Shown here: in pieces, positions 16,450 to 25,207 of the stretch
How the letters are laid out: every line of letters starts with the position of its first letter
Numbering within the stretch: the first letter of the stretch is position 1
Assembly: GCA_963802915.1 (NCBI GenBank)
Contig: CAWDKQ010000007.1
Location: forward strand, 626,234 to 690,233
Direction: 5' to 3'
DNA: 64,000 nucleotides
DNA from: JAICMB01 sp963802915
Lineage (GTDB): Bacteria > Acidobacteriota > Terriglobia > Bryobacterales > Bryobacteraceae
Notes under the pieces: generated by a model
What the model was told of the DNA's origin: nothing
Seen by the model: the letters and a program-made list of their open reading frames with translations, nothing else
Database searches by the model: none
Position numbers and translations under genes: made by a program

Positions 16450-18216
16450 ATGATCGACGAAGCGGTGCGTCAAGAACAAACAGCGGCGGAGTACGACCGG
16501 ACCGCACATCACGACATCGAGCTTTTCCGTGAAGCGGCTGAAAAATACACACGCGGTGAACTGAACGACGATCAGTTTCGCCCGCATCGACTGCGCCGCG
16601 GCGTTTATAGCCAGCGCCAACCCGGCGTTCACATGATCCGCACCAAGGTGCCCGGTGGACTGCTGACAGTGACGCAAATGCGTCAACTAGCCGCCGTTGC
16701 CGACGAATTTGCGAACAGCAAAGGGCACCTCACCACGAGGCAGAACCTGCAGTACCATTTCGTCCCTTTGAAGGATGTGCCCACGCTGCTGCACCGGCTC
16801 GCGGACGTCCGGCTCACGAGCCGCGAAGCCTGCTACAACACGGTTCGCAATATCACTGCCTGTCCATTGAGCGGACTGCTACCTGATGAGCCGTTCGATG
16901 TGCATCCGTATGCGCAGAAGACGGCCTATGCGTTCCTGCACAAAGAGTTGACCGACAGCATGCCGCGTAAGTTCAAAATTGCGTTTTCGGGCTGCCCGGA
17001 AGATTGCATGGAAACGCATATGCACGACGTCGGACTGCGGGCACTGGTCCGCGATGGACAGCACGGATTCCGCGTATTGGTTGGTGGCGGGCTTGGACCG
17101 TTGCCCAGCGAAGCGCAGTTACTGGACGAGTTCCTTCCGGCGGATCGGGTAGTGAATCGAATTGAAGCCGTTTTGCGCGTGTTCAACAAGTACGGCAATC
17201 GCGGCAACAAGAACAAGGCTCGCTTCAAGTTCATCGTGCGCGAGCGCGGTTGGGAGTGGGTGAAAGAGCAGATCGAAAAAGAGTACGACACGATCTTGCG
17301 CGATGGCGGCATTCCGACGCCCGAATCCGTGCCGGAAGGGTTTGGTGGTTTTCAATCAGTTGCACCACCGCTCGGGACGGGCGAACTGCTTCCCGTACTG
17401 CATCCTGCGTTAATCGACCCCGAGTACGAAGAATGGTTCGAGACGAACGTTCGCGAGCAGAAGCAGACCGGCTATGCAGTGGTGACCGTTCGCGTGCCCA
17501 ATGGAAACCTGACCGGCGACCAGATGCGGGGGATTGCGGACATTGCGGAACGCACGGGCGATCATCTGCTGCGCTTCACGATTGACCAGAACATCATGTT
17601 GGGATTCGTTCCGCTGCGAAATCTAAAGAGGGTCTACGCGGCGCTGAAGCAGATCGGACTGGAATATTCCGGAGCCGGTGAGATCCGCGACGTCGTTACA
17701 TGTCCCGGCGCATATAGCTGCAACCTGGCGCTGACGAAGACCATGAATCTGGGCGAAGCGCTGTCGGAAACGGTGGCGCCGTACACCGACGCGCGTGTCA
17801 AAAATCTGACTATTCGCGCTAGCGGCTGCCCCAATTCCTGCGGCCAGCACTGGATTGGCGATATAGGGTTTTATGGGAACGCACGGAAGATCGATGGCAA
17901 AGAGGTTCCGTATTACCTGATGCTGCTGGGCGGCGGCTATGACGAAACCGGGATGATGCGTTTCGGACTCGCTGTGCAGAGTCTTCCGGCGAAGCTCGCC
18001 CCAGTTGCGATCCGCCGCGTTCTTGACCACTACATTGCCAATCGCACGGAGACCGAAAGTTTCCGCGAGTACGTCATGCGCCACAAAATCGAGACCTTCC
18101 GGGCGATGACGGCCGACTTAGTTAAGCCGGCCGCTCTCGCACCAGAGATGTACCGGGATTGGGGCGATGAAGTGGAGTATTCGTTGAAACTGGGCCGCGG
18201 CGAGTGCGCGGCGTAG
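16450..18216 (+). CDS. ferredoxin-type nitrite/sulfite reductase
   Basis: 588 residues, with two half-domain repeats as in assimilatory siroheme reductases. The first half has VPGGLLTVTQMRQLA and HLTTRQNLQYHFV. The cluster-binding cysteines are TCPGAYSC (C-x5-C) and SGCPNSCGQHW (C-x3-C), which hold the 4Fe-4S cluster and siroheme. It reduces nitrite to ammonia or sulfite to sulfide with six electrons from ferredoxin; which one cannot be told from sequence alone. It stands alone: no nitrate reductase, cysH or siroheme synthase genes are adjacent. The stop directly abuts the stop of the next minus-strand gene. Confidence 0.9.
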   Translation: MIDEAVRQEQTAAEYDRTAHHDIELFREAAEKYTRGELNDDQFRPHRLRRGVYSQRQPGVHMIRTKVPGGLLTVTQMRQLAAVADEFANSKGHLTTRQNLQYHFVPLKDVPTLLHRLADVRLTSREACYNTVRNITACPLSGLLPDEPFDVHPYAQKTAYAFLHKELTDSMPRKFKIAFSGCPEDCMETHMHDVGLRALVRDGQHGFRVLVGGGLGPLPSEAQLLDEFLPADRVVNRIEAVLRVFNKYGNRGNKNKARFKFIVRERGWEWVKEQIEKEYDTILRDGGIPTPESVPEGFGGFQSVAPPLGTGELLPVLHPALIDPEYEEWFETNVREQKQTGYAVVTVRVPNGNLTGDQMRGIADIAERTGDHLLRFTIDQNIMLGFVPLRNLKRVYAALKQIGLEYSGAGEIRDVVTCPGAYSCNLALTKTMNLGEALSETVAPYTDARVKNLTIRASGCPNSCGQHWIGDIGFYGNARKIDGKEVPYYLMLLGGGYDETGMMRFGLAVQSLPAKLAPVAIRRVLDHYIANRTETESFREYVMRHKIETFRAMTADLVKPAALAPEMYRDWGDEVEYSLKLGRGECAA

Positions 18217-19521
18217 TTACGGCAAGGTTACCCAGCAGACGTCGACACCCACAGATCCGGTGATCGTGGCCGAATTCAGAGCCGCGTTTGCGGTGATGTG
18301 CGCGATCACGTTTGAGCCGGCGTCGGTAGCGCTAAGGAATAGCGCTGTATTGCGGAAGTTCGTATTCGTCGCGACTGCCGTCAGATCGTAACTCGACGGC
18401 GTATAGAATGCCGGGCCGCCGACGCTGTCCCCCACTGATAAATTCAACGTTGTAAATCCAGAGCCGCTCCAGGTTGTCACGGTTTTCTCGCGAATTCCCG
18501 TGATGGTGCCCTTTGGCGGAAGGCCGAATAGAGGGATGTCCTGAGTTGTCGAAGACGCGATGGCCGGTCCTGTAGTTGAAGGCGCGGTGTTGGACGAAGT
18601 AGTCCAGTTCGTTCCGTTGTTGCTGAGCGTGTAAAGGGTACAGGACGGCGTCGAACTGCTGGCAGATGACAACGAAGCGCCGACACTTGATGGGCTTGAC
18701 GCCGTTCTGTAGAACGCCTGGAGCACGTCACCCGGCTGGGGCGCGTTTCCGCTCACGAACGTAATTGTGTTGCCGGAGAGTGTAAAGTCGATACTCTCCT
18801 GGAGCGCGAGACCATTGCGATAGAGCGTCAGACTCGTGACGGGGCTGGGCGCATTCGTCAACTGGAAGACGAGGTTCGAGCCATCGACGACGCCGGTGGG
18901 GGTTTCCGCGTCCACGAAGTTGCTCGAGGAGCCAGAAGTTCCGCACGCGCCTGACGTCCCGTCGACATGGATGCAATCGGAGAGATTTCCCGTTGCGCCC
19001 GCGATTCCTCCGCTCGCGTCGATGATGGCTGCGCGGGCGACGGCGAATGCCGCGCCCATGGTGGGCCGGATATTGAGCTCGGTACGGAGTCCTGAAACGT
19101 CGGAGATCTGTATCTGTGACAGTGCGACAGCGCCTGTGATGGAACTGGAAGAGCGCACAGCGGCTACCGCGAGCGGAGACGCGCTGGGCGGGACGACCCA
19201 GGTCTCGGTGAATTGAATAGCTCCGTCGCTGTTGTAGACGACATTGTAGACGGCCGGCGTCGCGGCGTTTGTCGTAGGGACCAGCATCACGCGCAAATAA
19301 CCGTTAGCAACGGTGGTGGTGACGCTTTGGGTGGCTATGTTCGAATTGTCGGCGGCGCGGAAGCTGTTCCAAGTGATGGTCAGAATTCCATTGAACCTGG
19401 TTCCATCGGCCTTGTAGAGAATGTCCTGAATCGTGGTGAGCGCGGGTTGCGCGCACAGGAGCGTCGAAAACAAGAAGTATACGGGGAACGCCAGCGCGAC
19501 CCGCGCTTTGAAACTCAACAT
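18217..19521 (-). CDS. secreted Ser/Thr/Ala-rich protein, function unknown
   Basis: 434 residues with a signal peptide (FPVYFLFSTLLCAQ) and AGGAGG eight bases before the ATG. Residues ~25-115 form a first beta domain (YKADGTRFNGILTITW). Residues ~150-190 contain an Ala/Gly-rich stretch with CIHVDGTSGACG. A segment at ~210-275 (LTSLTLYRNGLAL, QPGDVLQAFYR) resembles phage tail or fibre-type beta modules found in other acidobacterial secreted proteins. The end is a beta-rich, threonine-laden domain. I do not recognise a defined family. The leader carries two hairpins (see 19544-19591). Confidence 0.7.
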   Translation of the reverse strand: MLSFKARVALAFPVYFLFSTLLCAQPALTTIQDILYKADGTRFNGILTITWNSFRAADNSNIATQSVTTTVANGYLRVMLVPTTNAATPAVYNVVYNSDGAIQFTETWVVPPSASPLAVAAVRSSSSITGAVALSQIQISDVSGLRTELNIRPTMGAAFAVARAAIIDASGGIAGATGNLSDCIHVDGTSGACGTSGSSSNFVDAETPTGVVDGSNLVFQLTNAPSPVTSLTLYRNGLALQESIDFTLSGNTITFVSGNAPQPGDVLQAFYRTASSPSSVGASLSSASSSTPSCTLYTLSNNGTNWTTSSNTAPSTTGPAIASSTTQDIPLFGLPPKGTITGIREKTVTTWSGSGFTTLNLSVGDSVGGPAFYTPSSYDLTAVATNTNFRNTALFLSATDAGSNVIAHITANAALNSATITGSVGVDVCWVTLP

Positions 19522-19543
19522 TTGTTTCCTCCTAAAAGGGAAA

Positions 19544-19591
19544 AGCCGGATGGGGCGGGAGCGCCAGTCCGGCTGTGACGCGGAATGCGTC
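19544..19591 (-). promoter_or_regulatory. tandem leader hairpins with an attenuator-like terminator
   Basis: Read on the minus strand, GACGC-ATTCC-GCGTC (19577-19591) is followed by AGCCGGA-CT-GGCG-CTCC-CGCC-CCA-TCCGGCT (19544-19574) and then TTTTCCCTTTT, just ahead of the AGGAGG and ATG of the secreted protein gene. The second hairpin with its U tract looks like an intrinsic terminator inside the 5' leader. It matches no riboswitch class I can recall with confidence. Confidence 0.55.
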
Positions 19592-19716
19592 TGACGACCT
19601 CAGTTTATTTGGGGCTGACCGAACAATATCCGGAACGCGGAGATACGCTTGAGGGAAAAACCTTCTGTTCGTAACGGGTTAGACGGGAAGAAATAATTGA
19701 AAATTGGCGTGAACAT

Positions 19717-19758
19717 ACAAAAGGCGCGGCCCGTGAAATATGGGAACCGCGCCTTTGT
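19717..19758 (-). terminator. terminator after the AAA+ ATPase gene
   Basis: ACAAAAGGCGCGG (19717-19729) pairs with CCGCGCCTTTGT (19747-19758) across a 17-base loop, giving a 12-13-bp stem with a short T run on the minus strand. It lies 15 bases after the stop of the ATPase gene. Confidence 0.75.
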
Positions 19759-19773
19759 GGGTTGTCGCTACAA

Positions 19774-20955
19774 CTACGTGCGACGGGAATTTCTGGCAGA
19801 CTGCGTTTTGCCGGCTTCAAAGAGCGCGCCGCTGGACAGAGCCAAGGCCGGGATTGCGATGGAGTGGTCGATCAAATCGGCCATCGCGTGTACCGGGAGA
19901 CCCTCCGCCTCTTTCACGAACGACATGCAGGCGTTTTTTTCATCGAAGTCGACCTTGATCCAGTCGCCGCCGCGCACCTGATCGGTGGCGATGAGATTGG
20001 ACATGGGCTGGACAAGAAGGCGCTCAATGGCGCGTTTCAAGTGACGAGCGCCGTACTTCATGTCGGTGCCTTCGCGCAGCAGAAAACTCTTGGCACCATC
20101 GGTGGTCTTGAACACAAACGATTTTTCAGTCGCGGTGTTGAAGATCCGCTGCTGGACCATGTTGAGCTCGATGTCCAGAATCTTGCGAAGCTCTTCGGTT
20201 CCGAGCGGCTTGAACGTAACGATCTTGTCCAGGCGGTTCATGAACTCGGGCGTGAATTTTCTGCGTGCCGCTTCCACGCCGCTACGTTTGATCTTGCCGT
20301 TGAGTTTCTCGTCGGATTCACCAGAGAGCGATTTCCGTACCGTTTCGCACGCGTTGAAACCCAACTTGGGACTCAACATGGCACTCATCTCGGAAGCGCC
20401 GAGATTGCTGGTCATGAAAATCATGGCGCGCGAGAAATCGACTTTACGATTGTCTCCGAGCGTCAGATTCGCCTTGTCCAGAATGCCGAGCAGAAGGTTC
20501 CAGAGGGCATCGCTGGCTTTTTCAATCTCGTCGAACAGGACGAAGCTGATCTTCACGGTCTCGGTGTGATATTGATTCAGCACTTCCTGGCTCAACAGAG
20601 GATGTGTTTCGCGATGCCCGAGGTAGCCGGGAGGCGAGCCGATCAGTTTTGCGATTTCGTGGCTATGCTGAAACTCAGCGCAGTCAATCTTGATTACGGC
20701 GCGGGGGTTCTTAATCAGAGCCTCCGCAGTCGCCTCCACGATGCGGGTTTTTCCCGAACCGGTAGGTCCAAGGAAGAGGAAATTTCCGACCGGCCGACCC
20801 GGTGCAGTCATTCCTGTTAAATGCATTTGGTATATATTCACGATCTGCTCAATGGCTTCGTCTTGTCCGACGATCATCTTCCGCAGATTCGTTTCTAAGC
20901 CCTCGGCTTCACGTCCTGTCCTCGATGGATCTAAGGGAACATTCACCCGCAACAT
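19774..20955 (-). CDS. single-domain Clp/Hsp100-type AAA+ ATPase
   Basis: 393 residues: a lone D2-like AAA+ module with its C-terminal small domain, instead of the ~850 residues of ClpB. Walker A is GPTGSGKT (63-70), the pore loop is GYLG (110-113), Walker B is VLFDEIEK (139-146), sensor 1 is N184, the arginine finger is R241 in FMNRLDKI, and sensor 2 is R304 in YGARHLKR. All catalytic parts are intact. There is no N-domain, no middle domain and no ClpP-binding tripeptide that I can identify, so it is probably a specialised unfoldase or remodeller. The gene is transcribed alone, with its own promoter and terminator. Confidence 0.85.
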   Translation of the reverse strand: MLRVNVPLDPSRTGREAEGLETNLRKMIVGQDEAIEQIVNIYQMHLTGMTAPGRPVGNFLFLGPTGSGKTRIVEATAEALIKNPRAVIKIDCAEFQHSHEIAKLIGSPPGYLGHRETHPLLSQEVLNQYHTETVKISFVLFDEIEKASDALWNLLLGILDKANLTLGDNRKVDFSRAMIFMTSNLGASEMSAMLSPKLGFNACETVRKSLSGESDEKLNGKIKRSGVEAARRKFTPEFMNRLDKIVTFKPLGTEELRKILDIELNMVQQRIFNTATEKSFVFKTTDGAKSFLLREGTDMKYGARHLKRAIERLLVQPMSNLIATDQVRGGDWIKVDFDEKNACMSFVKEAEGLPVHAMADLIDHSIAIPALALSSGALFEAGKTQSARNSRRT

Positions 20956-21008
20956 ATCTCGGCCCCTTTCATCTGACCGTTGGTCTCCGGCCTTTAATCC
21001 GGCCGTTC

Positions 21009-21038
21009 TGTATAGTCCATCAGCAGGTACGATGCCAA
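21009..21038 (-). promoter_or_regulatory. promoter of the AAA+ ATPase gene (sigma70- or sigma54-type)
   Basis: On the minus strand TTGGCA (21033-21038) is followed 18 bases later by TATACA (21009-21014), an acceptable sigma70 promoter. The same stretch also reads TTGGCATCGTACCTGCTG, in which GG and GC are separated by exactly ten bases, as in a sigma54 -24/-12 site. The ATG is about 55 bases further on. Confidence 0.5.
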
Positions 21039-21063
21039 ACTTTAGGGCCTTCGTTAAGGCTGG

Positions 21064-21783
21064 TTACTTCTTTGGTTTTGAGGGTCTTATCTCCACGCGA
21101 CTGACGAGCGTCCGTTGGGGCATTTCAAGGAGCATGAGAACCACCGCTGAAATATCCTCGGGTGCAATCTTCCACTCCGCGCCGGTGGCATGCGAGCCGA
21201 ACTGTGTGTCGACGCTTCCGGGCATGATGTAACTGACGCGGATATCGTCATAGCGATGGTCGAGCATCATGGCTTCACTGAAGCCATTTAGGCCGAATTT
21301 CGAAGCATTGTAGGCCGCTCCGCCCGCAAACGGATTCTTGCCGGCGAGACTGCTGATGTTAATGACGTAGCCGCCACCACGCTGACGTAGGCGTGGCAGC
21401 GCTTCGTGCGAACAATAAAAGACCCCCGTGAGATTGGTGTCTATGACTTGATGCCAATCTTCGAGAGTGAGATCGGCGGTGGGTTTGAAGATTCCGACGC
21501 CGGCATTATTGACGAGGATATCGAGCGAGCCGAAGGTTTGGTCGACGAATCGGAAGAACTCCGTTACCTGGTCACTATTCGACACATCGGCAGTCTTGCC
21601 GACGATTTTACCGCCTGTTTGCGAAGAAATTTCGCTGACGGCATTATCGACATCATCTTGCTTACGCCCGCAGATTGCGACGGCAGCACCGGCCTGTGCC
21701 AAACTTTTGGCGATTGCCAGACCGATGCCACGTGTACCGCCGGTTACAATCGCGGTGCGTTGTTCGAGGAAGCGAGTGCTCAT
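21064..21783 (-). CDS. short-chain dehydrogenase/reductase
   Basis: 239 residues, normal for classical SDRs. The NAD(P)-binding loop is TGGTRGIG, NNAGVG follows, and the catalytic serine and YxxxK are in ISSLAGKNPFAGGAAYNASK. It most resembles 3-oxoacyl-ACP-reductase-like oxidoreductases; the substrate is unknown. It starts 24 bases downstream of the ADOP permease gene, so the two may share a transcript. Confidence 0.88.
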   Translation of the reverse strand: MSTRFLEQRTAIVTGGTRGIGLAIAKSLAQAGAAVAICGRKQDDVDNAVSEISSQTGGKIVGKTADVSNSDQVTEFFRFVDQTFGSLDILVNNAGVGIFKPTADLTLEDWHQVIDTNLTGVFYCSHEALPRLRQRGGGYVINISSLAGKNPFAGGAAYNASKFGLNGFSEAMMLDHRYDDIRVSYIMPGSVDTQFGSHATGAEWKIAPEDISAVVLMLLEMPQRTLVSRVEIRPSKPKK

Positions 21784-21807
21784 GAAAACAGAATAGCTGT
21801 GGAGTTG

Positions 21808-24261
21808 CTATTCCGCACGGATCGCTTCGGCGGGGTTTGTTTTTGCGGCTTGCATGGCAGGACGCCAGCATCCCAAAATCGCGGCGGCCGACAGCGTGGC
21901 AGCGCCGATGGCGTACGTGCCGGGATCTCGCGGCGATACTCCGTAGACGAGACTCTGAAGGTAATGCGACGTTAGCAGAGAGGCTGTTACGCCGAACAGG
22001 AGACCGATGACCGAGAGTGCGATGCCCTCGCGAAAAACCAGTTGAACCAGATCGCGTTTCGAAGCTCCCAAGGCCATGCGAATGCCCAACTCGCGGCGGC
22101 GTTGAGAAAACGAATAATGAATGACACCGTAGATGCCAAGAGCCGCGAGAAACAAGGCGAGGGCCGCAAAGACTCCGGCCATAACGGCAATGAACGTAGC
22201 TGGGGCCTTCGCCTGGGTCATATAAACCGACATCGGGCGAATTTTCGCGATGGCGAGGTCTTTATCCTGCGCGCGCAACTCGCGGCGAAGCACGGGGACG
22301 AGCGACAGCGGATCGACTTTCGAGCGGACTGCATAGCTCAGATGATTGCGCGGGCTCTGTTCGAACGGGATGTAGATTTGAGGCCGTGTTTTGCGGGACA
22401 GCCATTGATTGTGGAGATGTTCGATTACGCCAACCACTTCCGCCCAGACGGGTTCGAAGCCCTGGCCGGTCAGGCGTTCCGACTCAATTCGTTTTCCGAT
22501 GGCGCTCTGGCCCGGCCAGGCTTGCGAGGCTAGAAAATCATCGACGATGACCACGGGGCGAGTTGTCGATTGATCGTATGCGTCGAAATAGCGGCCGGCC
22601 ACCAGTTGCGTCCCCATGGCGTGAAGATAACCGGGCGTCACGCAACGATGGTCGGCGGCCAGGCCCGCGGACTGACTTCCGGAAACTCCGTCCGGGCGGT
22701 AGGGGCTGTACCAGTTCGGATAATCGTCCAGCGGAACATCGTAAGACGAACCTTCGGATTCGACTCCCGGGATCGCGGCAATCCGCGCTTCCCACTTCCG
22801 GCTGAAGTCGATCATCGATGGAGCGCTTTCGTAACGGGACCCGGGTAGAGAGATTTCAAACGTGAGCACATTGCGCGGCTTGAAGCCGGGATTCACGTGG
22901 CTGATATTTGCGAGGGTCCGGACGGTCAGACTAGCGCCGATCATGAGAACGAATCCGAGGGTCACTTCGGCGATCACGAGGGCGGAGCGAAGGGTGCGAC
23001 GAACTCGGGGCTGAGCATCGCCGCCGCCGCGAAGGGCGCGCGTGAGGTCGAATCTCAAAGAGACGATTGCTGGAAGGAGTCCGAAGAACAGTGTTGCGGC
23101 GATGGCGGCAGCGGCCACGAACGCGAGGACTGGGAGATTCAGCCCGACGCTTCCGGCGCGCGAGAGATCTTCGGGCCGCAGATAGACGAGCGCTCGCACG
23201 AAGGAGAAGCCGAGCAGCAGTCCCAGCGCGGCGGAAAGGAATGAAAGCAGAAAACCCTCGGTCAGTAATTGCCGCACGATGCGGGAAGTGGATGCGCCGA
23301 GCGCGCCGCGCAGGGCCACTTCTTTGCTGCGTCCGGAGGCTCGCGCCAGGAGAAGATTGGCGACATTTACGCAGCAGATCAATAACACCAGGGCCGCGCC
23401 GGAGAACAACGCGATCAAACCGGCGCGAAGATCGTGGACGGCATCGCGCTGCATGGGGAGGATGTCGAGCTTCATCTTCTCTTCCTCGATGTCGCCGTAT
23501 GATGCGCGGACCGCCGCGGCCACGCTGTTCAAATCCTGTTGGGCGGAGGCGAAACTGGCGCCGGGTTTGAGCTGTGCGACGAGGCGGATGAAGTACAGCG
23601 TCCGAGGCGATTTTAGAATCCCGCGCCCAAACGGCATGAGCGCCTGGACATCGGCGGGAACGTTGGAGTCCTTGGGGAAGTGGAACTGGAAGTTCTCCTG
23701 GAGTACGCCGATTACGGTGGCGCTGGAGCCTTCAAAAGCGACTGCCCGGCCGACAATATTCGGATCGGCTCCAAAACGCCGTCGCCACAGCCCGTCGCTG
23801 AGGAGCAGAACCGGTTTATCGCTGGCCCACTCATCAGGAGCGAAGAGCCTCCCGAGGGCCGGCCTTAAGCCGAGAAGAACGGGGAGATTCGGAGTGACGC
23901 GCGCGATCTTGACTTGTTCAGGGCCCGGTTCGCCGGTGAACGTTCCGGTTGTCGCCCACACGCCCGCGACGTCTTCGAGCAGTTGCGCGCGATGTTGGAT
24001 TTCGGCGAGCAGGGGGCCGGAGGTGGGTGCGCGGGAGACCCCCGACTTCTCGAAGGTGGACCATATAAGGGCGAGGCGGTCCGGGTGGTTGTACGGCAGA
24101 GGACGGAGCAGGACGGCGTAGACGACGCTGAAGATCGCGCAATTAACGCCAATTCCGAGTGCGAGGGTCAGGACGGCGACGGCTGTAAAACCCGGACTTC
24201 TTTTCAATGCGCGCGCGGCGTAACGAACATCCTGCAAGATGGTTTCGAAAAAAACAGCCAT
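21808..24261 (-). CDS. ADOP-type duplicated ABC transporter permease
   Basis: 817 residues. Order: a short N-terminal stretch with DVRYAARALKRSPGFTAVAVL, a first helix, a MacB-like periplasmic domain, a three-helix FtsX core around residues 265-400, then a second MacB-like domain and a second FtsX core with GIRMALGASKRDLV near the C-terminus. This duplicated architecture is the acidobacterial permease family usually next to PadR regulators; none is adjacent here. There is no ATPase subunit nearby. Probably an exporter of lipids, peptides or drugs with a partner encoded elsewhere. It is intact, unlike the copy at 47622-50041. Confidence 0.92.
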   Translation of the reverse strand: MAVFFETILQDVRYAARALKRSPGFTAVAVLTLALGIGVNCAIFSVVYAVLLRPLPYNHPDRLALIWSTFEKSGVSRAPTSGPLLAEIQHRAQLLEDVAGVWATTGTFTGEPGPEQVKIARVTPNLPVLLGLRPALGRLFAPDEWASDKPVLLLSDGLWRRRFGADPNIVGRAVAFEGSSATVIGVLQENFQFHFPKDSNVPADVQALMPFGRGILKSPRTLYFIRLVAQLKPGASFASAQQDLNSVAAAVRASYGDIEEEKMKLDILPMQRDAVHDLRAGLIALFSGAALVLLICCVNVANLLLARASGRSKEVALRGALGASTSRIVRQLLTEGFLLSFLSAALGLLLGFSFVRALVYLRPEDLSRAGSVGLNLPVLAFVAAAAIAATLFFGLLPAIVSLRFDLTRALRGGGDAQPRVRRTLRSALVIAEVTLGFVLMIGASLTVRTLANISHVNPGFKPRNVLTFEISLPGSRYESAPSMIDFSRKWEARIAAIPGVESEGSSYDVPLDDYPNWYSPYRPDGVSGSQSAGLAADHRCVTPGYLHAMGTQLVAGRYFDAYDQSTTRPVVIVDDFLASQAWPGQSAIGKRIESERLTGQGFEPVWAEVVGVIEHLHNQWLSRKTRPQIYIPFEQSPRNHLSYAVRSKVDPLSLVPVLRRELRAQDKDLAIAKIRPMSVYMTQAKAPATFIAVMAGVFAALALFLAALGIYGVIHYSFSQRRRELGIRMALGASKRDLVQLVFREGIALSVIGLLFGVTASLLTSHYLQSLVYGVSPRDPGTYAIGAATLSAAAILGCWRPAMQAAKTNPAEAIRAE

Positions 24262-24344
24262 GCCAACCTCCAGCAGCGATTATCTCTAAATCTTCATCGC
24301 GCGATGTGAGCAATTCGAGCGTTACACGATCATGGTCTGCGAAC

Positions 24345-24382
24345 CCGACGGAATTCGGGGGGGAACAATTATAATTCCAAAA
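24345..24382 (+). promoter_or_regulatory. promoter giving a probable leaderless mRNA
   Basis: A consensus TATAAT lies at 24370-24375, six bases before the ATG at 24382, and CCGACG (24345-24350) is a weak -35 with a 19-base spacer. The expected transcription start coincides with the ATG, and no Shine-Dalgarno sequence is present. Confidence 0.55.
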
Positions 24383-24846
24383 TGGATTACCACCTCGCAC
24401 AGATCAATATCGGGCGTCTGATCGCGCCTATCGACGATCCGACGATTGCGGGTTTTGTCGAGCAACTCGATCCCATCAATGCGCTGGCCGATGGAACGCC
24501 GGGTTTTGTGTGGCGGCTGCAATCCGATTCCGGGAATGCCACGAAGGTGCCTTATAACGACGATCCGACCATCATGGTCAACATGTCGGTATGGGAATCG
24601 ATGGAGGCGCTGCGGGATTATGTCTACCGATCGAACCACCTCGCGGTGTTTCGCGATCGCGCGAAATGGTTCGAGAAAATGAGCAAACCCACGTACTGTT
24701 TATGGTGGGTTCCCACAGGCCATGTGCCGACGGTAGAAGAGGGACGGGAGCGCCTGACGCATTACCAGGAACATGGCGCGACACCGTATTCTTTTTGGTT
24801 TTCGCAGCCTTTCCCGGCACCGGCCGCCGAGGGAGCGAGCGTTTAG
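24382..24846 (+). CDS. DUF3291 domain protein
   Basis: 154 residues. The sequence runs NIGRLIAPIDDPTIAGFVEQLDPIN, then GFVWRLQSD, NMSVWESMEALRDYVYRS and TYCLWWVP, the conserved blocks of the DUF3291 family, which has a ferredoxin-like dimeric alpha/beta barrel fold similar to antibiotic-biosynthesis monooxygenases. No reaction is established. It is convergent with, and overlaps by a few bases, the next gene. Confidence 0.85.
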   Translation: MDYHLAQINIGRLIAPIDDPTIAGFVEQLDPINALADGTPGFVWRLQSDSGNATKVPYNDDPTIMVNMSVWESMEALRDYVYRSNHLAVFRDRAKWFEKMSKPTYCLWWVPTGHVPTVEEGRERLTHYQEHGATPYSFWFSQPFPAPAAEGASV

Positions 24847-25163
24847 GTCATCGTCTGCGTGCTAGGCTCGTCTTCGAGTTCCTCGTACTCGATGACCATC
24901 CTGGAATTTTTCAGGGCATCGGTAAAATCTTTTTCGCGGCCATCGGCGATATCGTATTCCCAAACTTCGGTTCCGATGCTCAGAAAGCTGTCGTCCTCAT
25001 CCATCTCTTCCTGGACATGGAGGCTGTCGGGCTCGAAGCGTTCGACGAAGACTGCATCGAGAACGATATCGTCGGTGAGCTCGGGCTCGACAAACAAGGG
25101 AGGGTTCTCCGATCGGTTGCCGCGGCCGTCGGTACGCTCTTCGAAAACCACGCGGTATTTCAT
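24843..25163 (-). CDS. acidic conserved protein, function unknown
   Basis: 106 residues from the ATG at 25163 (MKYRVVFEERTDGRG), preferred to a GTG at 25199 because GGAG precedes it by 11 bases. It is very acidic (EEMDEDDSFLS, EYEELEDEP) and has no signal or membrane segment. It follows yjbQ-like gene 25208-25621 on the same strand with a 44-base gap, so the two may be an operon. I do not recognise the family. Confidence 0.6.
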   Translation of the reverse strand: MKYRVVFEERTDGRGNRSENPPLFVEPELTDDIVLDAVFVERFEPDSLHVQEEMDEDDSFLSIGTEVWEYDIADGREKDFTDALKNSRMVIEYEELEDEPSTQTMT

Positions 25164-25207
25164 CAACTGTTTGACTCCGCGAGGCACGGGAGGTGACACG
25201 CAGCCTT

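Noticed and set aside
19762..20820. A 352-codon plus-strand frame opposite the AAA+ gene
   Set aside because: Antisense to a gene whose catalytic motifs are all intact.
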